26,760 bases of DNA from a virus: positions 1 to 26,760 of the IMG/VR virus record IMGVR_UViG_3300017917_003769; one strand, given 5' to 3'. The first letter of the stretch is position 1. Each line of letters starts with the position of its first letter. Position numbers and translations under genes: made by a program. This document shows positions 20,806-26,760 of this stretch, in pieces. The notes below the pieces were generated by a model, which was given only the letters and a program-made list of their open reading frames with translations, was not told the origin of the DNA and ran no database searches.

Positions 20806-21984
20806 ATGTTTATCGAAGACCTAATTATTCTGCTAGCAACAAGGGCTAAAATGAACCCTTTCGACACAAATTTGGTCAATAGTTTTCAAGATCAAATTTA
20901 TAATGGTCGGGGCTTCACTGAAAAACAAGCACAACTGGCAATAAAAATTTGTTTGCGTCATGTCGAGAAGGCAAATCAGATTTTAGGACAAGATATTAGG
21001 TCATCTATTGAAAATCCTGTTTTTAAACTAGCCAGAAGAACAATTTCTTCGGACAAAAAAATCTCAGTAGTCAAGCACGATACCTTTGTAAAGGCTCTAA
21101 AAGCAGAATTTCCCTACAATGACGAAATTGTTAACAAAATTCGTCAGCATCGATCGAAACTAAATTTTGCTCAGTGGGACAAAGACGAAAAATCATGGTT
21201 TTTTTCATTAGATGAAAAAAGCATTGATTTTTTATCAGAATTTATTGACAAGTTTGAGTTTACTATTGATGATGAGCTTCGAGAATATCTATTCCAGATA
21301 AAAAATATCAAAGATAATTTTGAAAAATACATTCCAATTGTAAAATTTGAAAAAGAATCGATATTTTTTGATAATGTTCCAGAAAATGTGCCTCAACCGC
21401 AAACTTCTGATATACTTGAATCTTTATTTTTAGCCAGGACAGCTGGAATTCAAGTCTGGGACGAAACGATAAACCAATTGTTAGCAACAAAAGATATTGC
21501 TCCCGCTGTTAAAAAATTTCTTGACAGTCAGCCGGGAGATATTTTTGAACATGTACTGGAAAATTCTTCAATTTATGAAATTAAGGATATTGTAAAATAT
21601 CTAACACCTTCTCTTTTTGTTATCCCAGGTGGTACAGAATTAGAAAAATTAGAGACAGCCATGGATCTACTAAAAAATTGTGGTATCTCTAACCAAGAGA
21701 TCAGTGTTCTCTTTAGGTTGCCGAACGAAACCGGTGAAAATTTCAATAAATTTGTGAAAAATAATCAATTGAACAATCCAATTAGTGAAAATACTAAGGT
21801 AGTGTTTATCAGTAGTAAGGTCCCTAAGACAATTTTGGAACCAGAAATGAAATTTAACTCAGTAATTAATTTTAGCTTTTATTCTGTGCATCATACTATT
21901 AGAGATTTTATAAAAAATCACCATAATGTAGTACAAATTACAGAAAAAAAGCAACAAAGGAGTTTTAACTTTGCCATCATGTAA
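20806..21984 (+). CDS. HARP-like protein coupled to UvsW
   Basis: The 392-residue protein is not a T4 gene I recognise. Residues 93-150 (TFVKALKAEFPYNDEIVNKI..., FAQWDKDEKSWFFSL) have the pattern of the HARP domain of SMARCAL1-type annealing helicases: a 'f-PYN-ell' strand, then 'a-WD-x-x-x-k-W-FsL'. The N-terminus (YNGRGFTEKQAQLAIKICLRH, about 32-52) is helical. The C-terminal third (about 285-392, VIPGGTELEKLETAMDLLKNCG, TKVVFISSKVPKTIL, VINFSFYSVHHTIRDFIKNH) resembles a RecA-like helicase lobe without ATP-binding motifs. Its last 14 bases overlap uvsW. The likely role is an accessory factor for the UvsW helicase at forks or annealing junctions; this is inferred from domain and position. 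Confidence 0.55.
   Translation: MFIEDLIILLATRAKMNPFDTNLVNSFQDQIYNGRGFTEKQAQLAIKICLRHVEKANQILGQDIRSSIENPVFKLARRTISSDKKISVVKHDTFVKALKAEFPYNDEIVNKIRQHRSKLNFAQWDKDEKSWFFSLDEKSIDFLSEFIDKFEFTIDDELREYLFQIKNIKDNFEKYIPIVKFEKESIFFDNVPENVPQPQTSDILESLFLARTAGIQVWDETINQLLATKDIAPAVKKFLDSQPGDIFEHVLENSSIYEIKDIVKYLTPSLFVIPGGTELEKLETAMDLLKNCGISNQEISVLFRLPNETGENFNKFVKNNQLNNPISENTKVVFISSKVPKTILEPEMKFNSVINFSFYSVHHTIRDFIKNHHNVVQITEKKQQRSFNFAIM
21956..21962 (+). promoter_or_regulatory. Shine-Dalgarno fixing a TTG start for uvsW
   Basis: AAAGGAG at 21956-21962 lies eight bases before the TTG at 21971. There is no in-frame ATG until about 65 codons later, inside the conserved N-terminal domain, so this site decides the start. 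Confidence 0.75.
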
Positions 21985-23425
21985 AGTTATTATTAAAGAT
22001 GAAGTGAACGTTAAGATAGAAAATCTCGATCTTGACACACGAAAGGCTCTTGTTCGTAAATTTAAGTACGAAGACCCCACTGCGAGGTATCGTCCCGCCT
22101 ATAAATTAGGTCGTTGGGATGGCACTGTCTCCTTTTTTGGCCTCGGCGGAACTACCTATCTTTCAATGCTGCCACAGGTATTAGAATATCTTGAGGAAAA
22201 AAATTATTACATTGAATTAGAAGATCTAAGAAATTCTACAGAACTTAAATTTGATGAAATTTCTGAAGATTTTTGGGGTGAAAAATGCTGGCCTACAGGC
22301 CATCGATTTGCAGGACAGCCAATTCGTCTGCGAGATGATCAAGTCGAAGTTATCAATAAATTTTTATCTAATCCTCAATGCATTCAAGAAATTGCCACAG
22401 GATTCGGTAAGACAATTACAACTGCAACCTTGGCAAAAATCTGTGAAAAATATGGAAGAACAGTCACTATTGTACCGAATAAAAGCCTTGTCGAACAAAC
22501 AGAAGAAGATTTTATTAACTGCGGCCTTGACGTCGGAGTTTATTACGGAGACAGAAAAGATATTGGCAAGACACATACTATCTGCACTTGGCAAAGTCTA
22601 AACATTTTAGACAAAAAATCACACGACGATGACGATCTTTTAAGTCTTGCTGAATTTTTAGAAGGTGTTCAGTGTGTCATGGTTGACGAAGTTCATATGG
22701 CCAAGGCAGAAGTTCTCAAAAAATTACTAACACAGAATTTGTCTAATGCCTGCATTCGATGGGGGCTGACAGGAACTGTACCTAAAGAAGATTTTGAGTT
22801 TCAAAGTCTGCGTGCGAGCCTGGGCGAAGTTGTTCACAGGGTGGCTGCACACGAATTACAAGAAAAAGGTGTGCTAGCACAATGTCATGTAAACATTGTT
22901 CAAACAGCTGAGTGGAAAGAATTCAGCGGTTATGCAGAGGAACTAAAATATCTAGTCACTAATGACGAAAGAATGACATGGATTTCTAGCTTAATCAATG
23001 AAATCTCTGCATCCGGAAATACATTAGTATTAGTAGACAGAATTGAGAGTGGCGAGTTTCTGACCGAAAAACTCGCTGACAGTGTTTTCATATCCGGTCG
23101 AGTAAAAACTAAAGACAGAAAAGAAGAATACAATGAAGTGGCAACTGCTGATAACAAGATTATTGTGGCGACTTACGGTGTGGCCGCTGTGGGTATTAAT
23201 ATTCCTCGGATTTTTAATCTGGTTCTTCTGGAGCCCGGAAAGAGCTTTGTCCGGGTTATACAGAGTATTGGACGAGGCATTAGAAAAGCAGAGGATAAAG
23301 ACTTCGTACAGATCTGGGACCTTACCGCATCGACCAAGTATGCCAAGCGGCACCTCACCCAACGGAAAAAGTTTTATAAGGAAGCGAAATATCCTTTTGA
23401 GATTCAGAAAGCGAAATACCAATAA
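21971..23425 (+). CDS. uvsW: DNA helicase UvsW (SF2)
   Basis: UvsW unwinds branched DNA and R-loops, anneals strands and helps T4 switch to recombination-dependent replication. The 484-residue protein (T4: about 500) has an N-terminal DNA-binding domain with YRPAYKLGRWDGTVSFF (40-56; T4 NPRFRYGNWDGRIRLL), Walker A ATGFGKT (142-148), DEVH box (239-242), motif III LTGT and a second lobe ending in QSIGRGIRKAED (motif VI). The start is TTG, judged by the AAAGGAG eight bases upstream and by matching the T4 N-terminus. It overlaps the upstream gene by 14 bases and the downstream one by a TAATG. Confidence 0.93.
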   Translation: MPSCKVIIKDEVNVKIENLDLDTRKALVRKFKYEDPTARYRPAYKLGRWDGTVSFFGLGGTTYLSMLPQVLEYLEEKNYYIELEDLRNSTELKFDEISEDFWGEKCWPTGHRFAGQPIRLRDDQVEVINKFLSNPQCIQEIATGFGKTITTATLAKICEKYGRTVTIVPNKSLVEQTEEDFINCGLDVGVYYGDRKDIGKTHTICTWQSLNILDKKSHDDDDLLSLAEFLEGVQCVMVDEVHMAKAEVLKKLLTQNLSNACIRWGLTGTVPKEDFEFQSLRASLGEVVHRVAAHELQEKGVLAQCHVNIVQTAEWKEFSGYAEELKYLVTNDERMTWISSLINEISASGNTLVLVDRIESGEFLTEKLADSVFISGRVKTKDRKEEYNEVATADNKIIVATYGVAAVGINIPRIFNLVLLEPGKSFVRVIQSIGRGIRKAEDKDFVQIWDLTASTKYAKRHLTQRKKFYKEAKYPFEIQKAKYQ

Positions 23426-23928
23426 TGCAGATACTTACTATTGAAAATAAAACATTTTATCTAAACGAACTACCAGAAGAAATAGATGATGATTTAAGAT
23501 TTTCAGTATTAGACAATAGTGATAGTTCTAATCCTGATTACTTCTTTATTCCTTTAATCTTCTTAGAAAGTTTTACAGGACCTGCCGCTGTATTACAAAT
23601 AGGCTCGCATCAACTTACTATGCCTCTAGACTGGTGTACAATTGTAGGCGATCCCGAAGGTCCAGATATGGAAATTATTCCGTTAACTAGTCTCAACGAT
23701 CGAGGTTTTAAAACATTTTGTTTTAATCCTCTAAGTAGTTTTAGACCAGAATTTTTAGATATTGATATTATCGATATCTATCAAGATGTTAAATGGTATT
23801 TTCCTAAAATGCGATCTGGCCAATTACTCTGCACACCATTGCAACCAGGCGAAAAACCTTTATGTAGTTATTTTGTCAAAGAAGTTAGTAGGCAAAGTGA
23901 ATTGGTAGATTATACAAAGTGCTGGTAA
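23425..23928 (+). CDS. Hypothetical protein after uvsW
   Basis: The 167-residue, acidic protein has a beta-rich middle: FFIPLIFLESFTGPAAVLQIG (about 40-60), MPLDWCTIVGDPEGP (about 66-80) and FCFNPLSSFRPEFLDIDI (about 97-114), ending in Cys-Trp. I do not recognise it beyond a vague memory of the 'LDWxxxVGD' phrase in marine T4-like phages. The start overlaps the uvsW stop (TAATG), so it belongs to the same operon and is probably produced with the recombination proteins. No metal site or membrane segment is visible. Confidence 0.65.
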   Translation: MQILTIENKTFYLNELPEEIDDDLRFSVLDNSDSSNPDYFFIPLIFLESFTGPAAVLQIGSHQLTMPLDWCTIVGDPEGPDMEIIPLTSLNDRGFKTFCFNPLSSFRPEFLDIDIIDIYQDVKWYFPKMRSGQLLCTPLQPGEKPLCSYFVKEVSRQSELVDYTKCW

Positions 23929-23931
23929 ACT

Positions 23932-24195
23932 ATGCCTAATAGCTCAATGATCTTTGAAAGTCCCGATAAAGGACTTACAATATATGCTAGACAAGCAGGC
24001 AGTACTGAACGTTTTCGAATATCGTCTAATGGAAATCTTGGTATAGGAACTACACCACCGAGCATGAACATCAACCAGTACAATGAATGGAGCGATATAT
24101 TAGATACAGCAGAAAAAAATCCAGCAGTTAAGGCAGCATTAGATAGATTGAAAGCTACATATTATTTGAGTAAAGAAAATGGCAGCGAAACTTGA
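23932..24195 (+). CDS. Small protein with a tail-fibre-like phrase
   Basis: The 87-residue protein combines an N-terminal segment MIFESPDKGLTIYARQ, a fibre-repeat-like phrase STERFRISSNGNLGIGTTPPS (24-44), and a helical C-terminus (AEKNPAVKAALDRLKATYYLSKENG). The middle matches the 'ERMRIDSSGNVGIGTTSPS' repeats common in phage tail fibres, yet the gene sits among recombination genes. The other two parts recall a small uncharacterised phage family, so this may be a domain insertion or convergence. No strong ribosome-binding site is seen. It overlaps the next gene by 17 bases. Confidence 0.6.
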   Translation: MPNSSMIFESPDKGLTIYARQAGSTERFRISSNGNLGIGTTPPSMNINQYNEWSDILDTAEKNPAVKAALDRLKATYYLSKENGSET

Positions 24196-24640
24196 CATTA
24201 AGAGAGAACTTAGAGCAGTTGATACTCGAGATTATGACTTTTATAGCAATCTCACTGACGAAGAAAAGAAAGCATTTAGTCCATATATTCTAATGCGCTA
24301 TGTCAGCAATGTTCAAGGTGACCGGGATCTTCAAGAATGGTTTTTAGAAACAACCAATGAACATGTAAACAAAAATCATTGGACTCTGAGCAAAAATCAC
24401 AAAGAGTTATTGTGGAAACTATTTGCATCAACAGGTATTGGTACCACTATGTATCATCCTTATCTAGCCGCAGGCAAAAAGGAAAAAGCAAATAAGATTG
24501 AAAAATTAATTGCCGAACTTTATCCTGCAATGAAGCTTGAAGATGTTAAACTATTAGCATCCTTGATGACAGACGAAGATAAGAAAAAACTGTTTGACGA
24601 TATGGGATTTGATAAAAAACAGCGAAAAGAATACGAATGA
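24179..24640 (+). CDS. Possible clamp-loader small subunit (gp62-like)
   Basis: The 153-residue helical protein contains YDFYSNLTDEEKKAFSPYILMRYVSNV (about 19-45), TNEHVNKNHWTLSKNHKELLWKLFASTGIG (about 59-88) and a Lys-rich part followed by ELYPAMKLEDVKLLASLM. The order 'F-x-P-ilmR-S', 'tNe-vNk-fw-LskhpelLw' resembles proteins annotated as the gp62 clamp-loader subunit in some marine T4-like phages; gp62 with gp44 loads the sliding clamp. No clear match to T4 gp62 itself can be shown by eye, and no gp44 gene is within the window. It overlaps its neighbours at both ends (17 bases, then ATGA). Confidence 0.4.
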   Translation: MAAKLDIKRELRAVDTRDYDFYSNLTDEEKKAFSPYILMRYVSNVQGDRDLQEWFLETTNEHVNKNHWTLSKNHKELLWKLFASTGIGTTMYHPYLAAGKKEKANKIEKLIAELYPAMKLEDVKLLASLMTDEDKKKLFDDMGFDKKQRKEYE

Positions 24641-25332
24641 TTGCTCTACAGAATCAGCCATTTAATTGTGTACATTGTAGTAAAAGTTTTATGAAGGAAA
24701 AAACTTTAATTGCTCACATGTGCGAAAGAAAACGGCGTGCTCTCCAAGAAACTGAAAAACGTGTGCAGGCAGGTTTCATGGCATTTAACAGATTCTGGCA
24801 ACTAACACAAAAAGCTAAAAAGCCTAAAACCTATGATGAATTTGCAGACAGCAGTTATTACAATGCTTTTGTAAAGTTTGGCAGTTTTATTAATAATGTC
24901 AATCCGCTGTATCCTGATAAATTTGTAGATTATGTCATTAAAAGTGGTGTTAAGCTCGATCATTGGTGTAGAGATGAACTGTATGAAAAATATCTACACG
25001 AAATGCTGAAAGTTGAGCCAGTAGAAAGTGCAGTTCAACGATCATTACAAAATATGATGGAATGGGCAGAAACAAATAATGCAAATTTTGCACATTACTT
25101 TGAGTTTGTAAGTCTAAACAGAGCAGTGCATGATATACTTAATGGCAAAATTAGCCCTTGGTTAATATTGAATTGTAATTCCGGCAAAACAATGATTAGC
25201 CGCATGAACGACGAACAGTTATCTATGATTGCTCCTGTATTCGATGTTAAGTTCTGGTTAAAAAAATTTAAAGAAAATCCTGCAGATATTATTATGATCT
25301 CTGAGATTTTTAAAGAAACAGGTATCAAATGA
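24637..25332 (+). CDS. C2HC zinc-finger protein, function unknown
   Basis: The 231-residue protein starts with a single zinc finger, Cys11-x2-Cys14-x12-His27-x-Cys29, followed by a basic patch ERKRR. The remaining ~200 residues are helical (YYNAFVKFGSFINNVNPLYPDKFVDYVI, FEFVSLNRAVHDILNGKISPWLIL). A finger of the type 'F-C-hCsksF-kE-tL-HmCe-kRR' is recalled in marine T4-like phages as an uncharacterised protein near replication genes. A nucleic-acid-binding role in replication or transcription is plausible. It begins in an ATGA overlap with the preceding gene and ends in another with the mini-gene array. Confidence 0.7.
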   Translation: MIALQNQPFNCVHCSKSFMKEKTLIAHMCERKRRALQETEKRVQAGFMAFNRFWQLTQKAKKPKTYDEFADSSYYNAFVKFGSFINNVNPLYPDKFVDYVIKSGVKLDHWCRDELYEKYLHEMLKVEPVESAVQRSLQNMMEWAETNNANFAHYFEFVSLNRAVHDILNGKISPWLILNCNSGKTMISRMNDEQLSMIAPVFDVKFWLKKFKENPADIIMISEIFKETGIK

Positions 25333-25547
25333 TTTCAGTTGTGGTCGCGGAAAAAACACCCAATGAAATAATAGATATCGTTAAAGCCCTTAAACAACAA
25401 GGACTTTTAGTTGGTAAAGATTTTGATTTTGCATATCAACCTTCGGAGTACGATTACATGACCGGATATACAAAAAACAGACAGACAAAATTTACGTTTT
25501 ATGATAAAAAACTTGCAACTTGGTTTGCATTGAGGTGGGCATCGTGA
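25329..25547 (+). CDS. Mini-protein 1 of the LRW array
   Basis: The 72-residue protein has an N-terminal beta-alpha unit (ISVVVAEKTPNEIIDIVKALKQQG) and a C-terminus KFTFYDKKLATWFALRWAS. The last part is shared with the next two proteins as 'F-x-F-x-D-x-K-x-x-x-x-F-x-L-R-W'. It starts in an ATGA overlap with the zinc-finger gene and overlaps the next gene's GTG by GTGA. The function is unknown. Confidence 0.65.
   Translation: MISVVVAEKTPNEIIDIVKALKQQGLLVGKDFDFAYQPSEYDYMTGYTKNRQTKFTFYDKKLATWFALRWAS
25532..25538 (+). promoter_or_regulatory. Ribosome-binding site inside the LRW codons of mini-gene 1
   Basis: GAGGTGG at 25532-25538 overlaps the Arg and Trp codons (TTG AGG TGG) of the upstream protein and lies five bases before the GTG start at 25544. 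Confidence 0.6.
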
Positions 25548-25822
25548 ACAATATATTCAGCAGCAGTGTATTCAATGGAATTCAAATAGAGCCAGAACTT
25601 TCACCAATGAAAACTGGTAAGGCAAAAGGTTGGCTAGGAGAATATCATTGGGTCAGTCCACCAGTGACAGAAAAAAATAAGTATGATAATGTTACTGAGC
25701 AGGCCACAGAATGGTGCCGTGAATATTTTGGAAAAAGCGGAGCTCGTTGGTTTGAAAAAGAAAAGAAATTCTATTTCAAAGATGAAAAAGATATGAGTAT
25801 GTTTATCTTAAGGTGGTCATGA
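25544..25822 (+). CDS. Mini-protein 2 of the LRW array (GTG start)
   Basis: The protein has 92 residues. The start is taken as GTG at 25544, in a GTGA overlap with the upstream stop and five bases after GAGGTGG; an earlier in-frame start at 25520 would lie deep in the upstream gene. After a variable N-terminus it has ATEWCREYFGKSGARWF and KFYFKDEKDMSMFILRWS, matching mini-protein 3 (AKEWCEQHLGQRW, then FFENDKDAVMFALRWT). The function is unknown. Confidence 0.65.
   Translation: MNNIFSSSVFNGIQIEPELSPMKTGKAKGWLGEYHWVSPPVTEKNKYDNVTEQATEWCREYFGKSGARWFEKEKKFYFKDEKDMSMFILRWS
25810..25816 (+). promoter_or_regulatory. Ribosome-binding site inside the LRW codons of mini-gene 2
   Basis: AAGGTGG at 25810-25816 overlaps the codons TTA AGG TGG and precedes the ATG at 25819 (AAGG ends five bases before it). 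Confidence 0.6.
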
Positions 25823-26040
25823 AGGACCTACCATATAAAGTTGTTACTTCGAAACGAGTAGTCGAATCTGCCAAGGAATGGTGTGAACAACATCTTGGCC
25901 AGCGCTGGGAAGCAACAGGGTATAAGCAGGGAAAGTGGTGCGTATTCTGGGCAGGATTCCGCAGTAAGAATCCGGGAACCTACGAATGGTTTTTTGAAAA
26001 CGACAAAGATGCTGTGATGTTTGCATTAAGGTGGACTTAA
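25819..26040 (+). CDS. Mini-protein 3 of the LRW array
   Basis: The 73-residue protein has two conserved blocks: ESAKEWCEQHLGQRWEATG (16-34) and WFFENDKDAVMFALRWT (57-73), linked by KWCVFWAGF. The start at ATG 25819 is in an ATGA overlap; an in-frame GTG at 25813 is less likely because it lies inside the ribosome-binding site. It is the clearest representative of the array's consensus. The function is unknown. Confidence 0.65.
   Translation: MKDLPYKVVTSKRVVESAKEWCEQHLGQRWEATGYKQGKWCVFWAGFRSKNPGTYEWFFENDKDAVMFALRWT
26028..26034 (+). promoter_or_regulatory. Ribosome-binding site inside the LRW codons of mini-gene 3
   Basis: AAGGTGG at 26028-26034 overlaps TTA AGG TGG and lies five bases before the ATG at 26040. 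Confidence 0.6.
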
Positions 26041-26384
26041 TGCATAAATGGCAAAAAGATTTATGGGCAGGACTAACAGGAAGTGATCCTAGAGAAATGA
26101 AAATTATAATGAACGGTCGACAAATTGGCAAAAGTGTAATGGCGCAGATGTGGAATCAAACGTTTAATGTTAAAGAATATTATAATAAAGTCTCAGAAGC
26201 CAAGGTTGACCATGCTACCTGGTATACTGTAAAATGTAGCGGTGGTATATCAAAATGGATCAAAGAACAGCCAGAAAATCTCTGGTTTGAGCATATTGAT
26301 AAAGATTGGCAAGTCTATCGAAACATATTTGACGTCCATGAAAAGATATATACTATGCTACAGTTAAAATACAGCGATGCTTGA
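26040..26384 (+). CDS. Mini-protein 4: terminase-like P-loop stub plus array C-terminus
   Basis: The 114-residue protein starts with HKWQKDLWAGLTG and EMKIIMNGRQIGKSVMAQ (about 19-36). The GRQIGKS piece matches the Walker A of large terminases (R-Q-x-G-K-S/T; this phage's gp17 has PRQTGKTT). No Walker B or other ATPase motif follows; instead there is WYTVKCSGGISKWIKEQPENLWFEHI and a C-terminus IFDVHEKIYTMLQLKY that follows the 'F-x-D-x-x-K-x-x-x-x-L-x-[LW]' pattern of its neighbours. It might bind a nucleotide or phosphate, or mimic part of a P-loop protein. ATG 26040 overlaps the upstream stop as TAATG. Confidence 0.6.
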   Translation: MHKWQKDLWAGLTGSDPREMKIIMNGRQIGKSVMAQMWNQTFNVKEYYNKVSEAKVDHATWYTVKCSGGISKWIKEQPENLWFEHIDKDWQVYRNIFDVHEKIYTMLQLKYSDA

Positions 26385-26574
26385 ATTTAAAATTAAACAA
26401 ATTGGTATTGCAGAGGTCTGGTGTTTAAGAAACGTCGGACCTCGTCTCTATTATCTACATAATAATATTGGCGGTCAAGGCTGGCGTATTATGAGGAAAA
26501 ATTCTGATCTTTTACTGTGTATAGAAGACGACAAAAAAGCCTTAATGGCAATGTTAACACTCGGTGGACAATAA
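26377..26574 (+). CDS. Mini-protein 5 of the array
   Basis: The 65-residue protein reads VWCLRNVGPRLYYLHNNIGGQGWRI then LLLCIEDDKKALMAMLTLGGQ. The acidic-lysine-hydrophobic ending (EDDKKALMAML) parallels the NDKDAVMFALRW of mini-protein 3, so it is a divergent member of the same architecture. It overlaps the upstream gene by eight bases. Its final Gly-Gly codons (GGT GGA) form GGTGG before the next start. The function is unknown. Confidence 0.6.
   Translation: MLEFKIKQIGIAEVWCLRNVGPRLYYLHNNIGGQGWRIMRKNSDLLLCIEDDKKALMAMLTLGGQ
26563..26567 (+). promoter_or_regulatory. GGTGG ribosome-binding site inside mini-gene 5
   Basis: GGTGG at 26563-26567 lies in the Gly-Gly codons of mini-gene 5 and six bases before the ATG at 26574. 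It repeats the arrangement of the LRW sites upstream with different residues. Confidence 0.5.
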
Positions 26575-26760
26575 TGAATACTAGGAAAGAAGTTAGAGAG
26601 TTTTGTTATAAGCACAGCATTAATGTCATTGATACAAATAAACGTGCTCATAGAGTAACTAGAATGAATACAAAATTCTTTCAGTTTGCTGATGATTATA
26701 ATAAGTTTCTATCAGACACGATAACATATGATACTGAACCATTATACACTGTAGAAATTG
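26574..26760 (+). CDS. Mini-protein 6 (partial, runs off the window)
   Basis: An ATG at 26574 overlaps the upstream stop (TAATG) and opens a frame that stays open for 62 codons to the window end. The start REFCYKHSINVID and FFQFADDYNKFL recall the 'EWC-x-x-h' and 'F-x-F-x-D' blocks of mini-proteins 2 and 3, suggesting another array member. The C-terminus is not in the window. Confidence 0.55.
   Translation, partial: MNTRKEVREFCYKHSINVIDTNKRAHRVTRMNTKFFQFADDYNKFLSDTITYDTEPLYTVEI

Noticed and set aside
22251-22601. 116-codon + strand open frame inside uvsW
   Set aside because: Out of frame with the helicase motifs and without any start signal.
1-26760. tRNA genes, CRISPR arrays, insertion sequences, integrase or attachment sites
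   Set aside because: No cloverleaf, regular spaced repeat, transposase or integrase motif was seen on either strand; the phage looks virulent, though tRNA detection by eye is weak.

Overview
The window is part of a virulent T4-superfamily (myovirus) phage genome, AT-rich and tightly packed. This rests on recognisable homologues of T4 gp13, gp14, gp15, gp18, gp19, gp4, gp16, gp17, gp1 (dNMP kinase), gp32, UvsX, UvsY and UvsW, and on T4-type late promoter octamers (variants of TATAAATA). Enlarged neck and sheath proteins and several small companion families (acidic ORF after uvsX, zinc-ribbon protein, mini-proteins ending in LRW) resemble marine T4-like phages. The host cannot be read from the sequence; no photosynthesis gene is visible, so there is no support for a cyanobacterial host.

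Layout. 1-1482 (+): end of an unidentified gene, a small fibre-like protein behind a perfect TATAAATA, an unknown coiled-coil protein and a glycosyltransferase. 1477-4477 (-): gp14, gp15 and a Nudix hydrolase in one operon. A 29-base bidirectional promoter separates this from gp13 (+). 5273-6316: a sigma70-type promoter drives a zinc-ribbon protein and dNMP kinase, ending at a terminator that lies inside an opposite-strand HNH-like gene. 6521-10239: tail sheath and tail tube, closed by a strong terminator. 10244-13940: a tube-fold (gp54-like?) protein, a small structural protein, gp4, small terminase, a protein with a T4-like capsid-targeting peptide, and a Met/Pro-rich protein, closed by a UUCG-loop terminator. 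13943-17930: large terminase and a 765-residue probable virion protein. 17986-20759: gp32, uvsX, an acidic small ORF and uvsY. 20771-25332: from a sigma70-like promoter, a HARP-like protein, uvsW (TTG start), two unknown small proteins, a possible clamp-loader small subunit and a zinc-finger protein. 25329-26760: an array of overlapping mini-genes running off the window. There is no gene-free stretch over 300 bases; the longest is 17853-17985.

How it works together. The left two thirds builds and fills the particle: neck (gp13/14/15), tail (gp18/19), packaging (gp16/17) and head completion (gp4). The right third is recombination-dependent replication (gp32/UvsX/UvsY/UvsW). Promoter types split the same way: TAAATA octamers precede structural genes, and sigma70-like boxes precede the nucleotide and recombination genes.

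Most interesting signals: (1) six late genes whose TAAATA octamer ends only 5 or 7 bases before the ATG with no Shine-Dalgarno, implying leaderless or near-leaderless late mRNAs; (2) a tandem array of mini-proteins whose conserved C-terminal Leu-Arg-Trp codons also form the ribosome-binding site of the next gene; (3) a stand-alone HARP-like protein coupled to the UvsW helicase; (4) an internal-head-protein candidate with a capsid-targeting peptide like that of T4; (5) terminators hidden inside the coding sequence of convergent genes. All calls are by eye and memory of families; nothing was searched.
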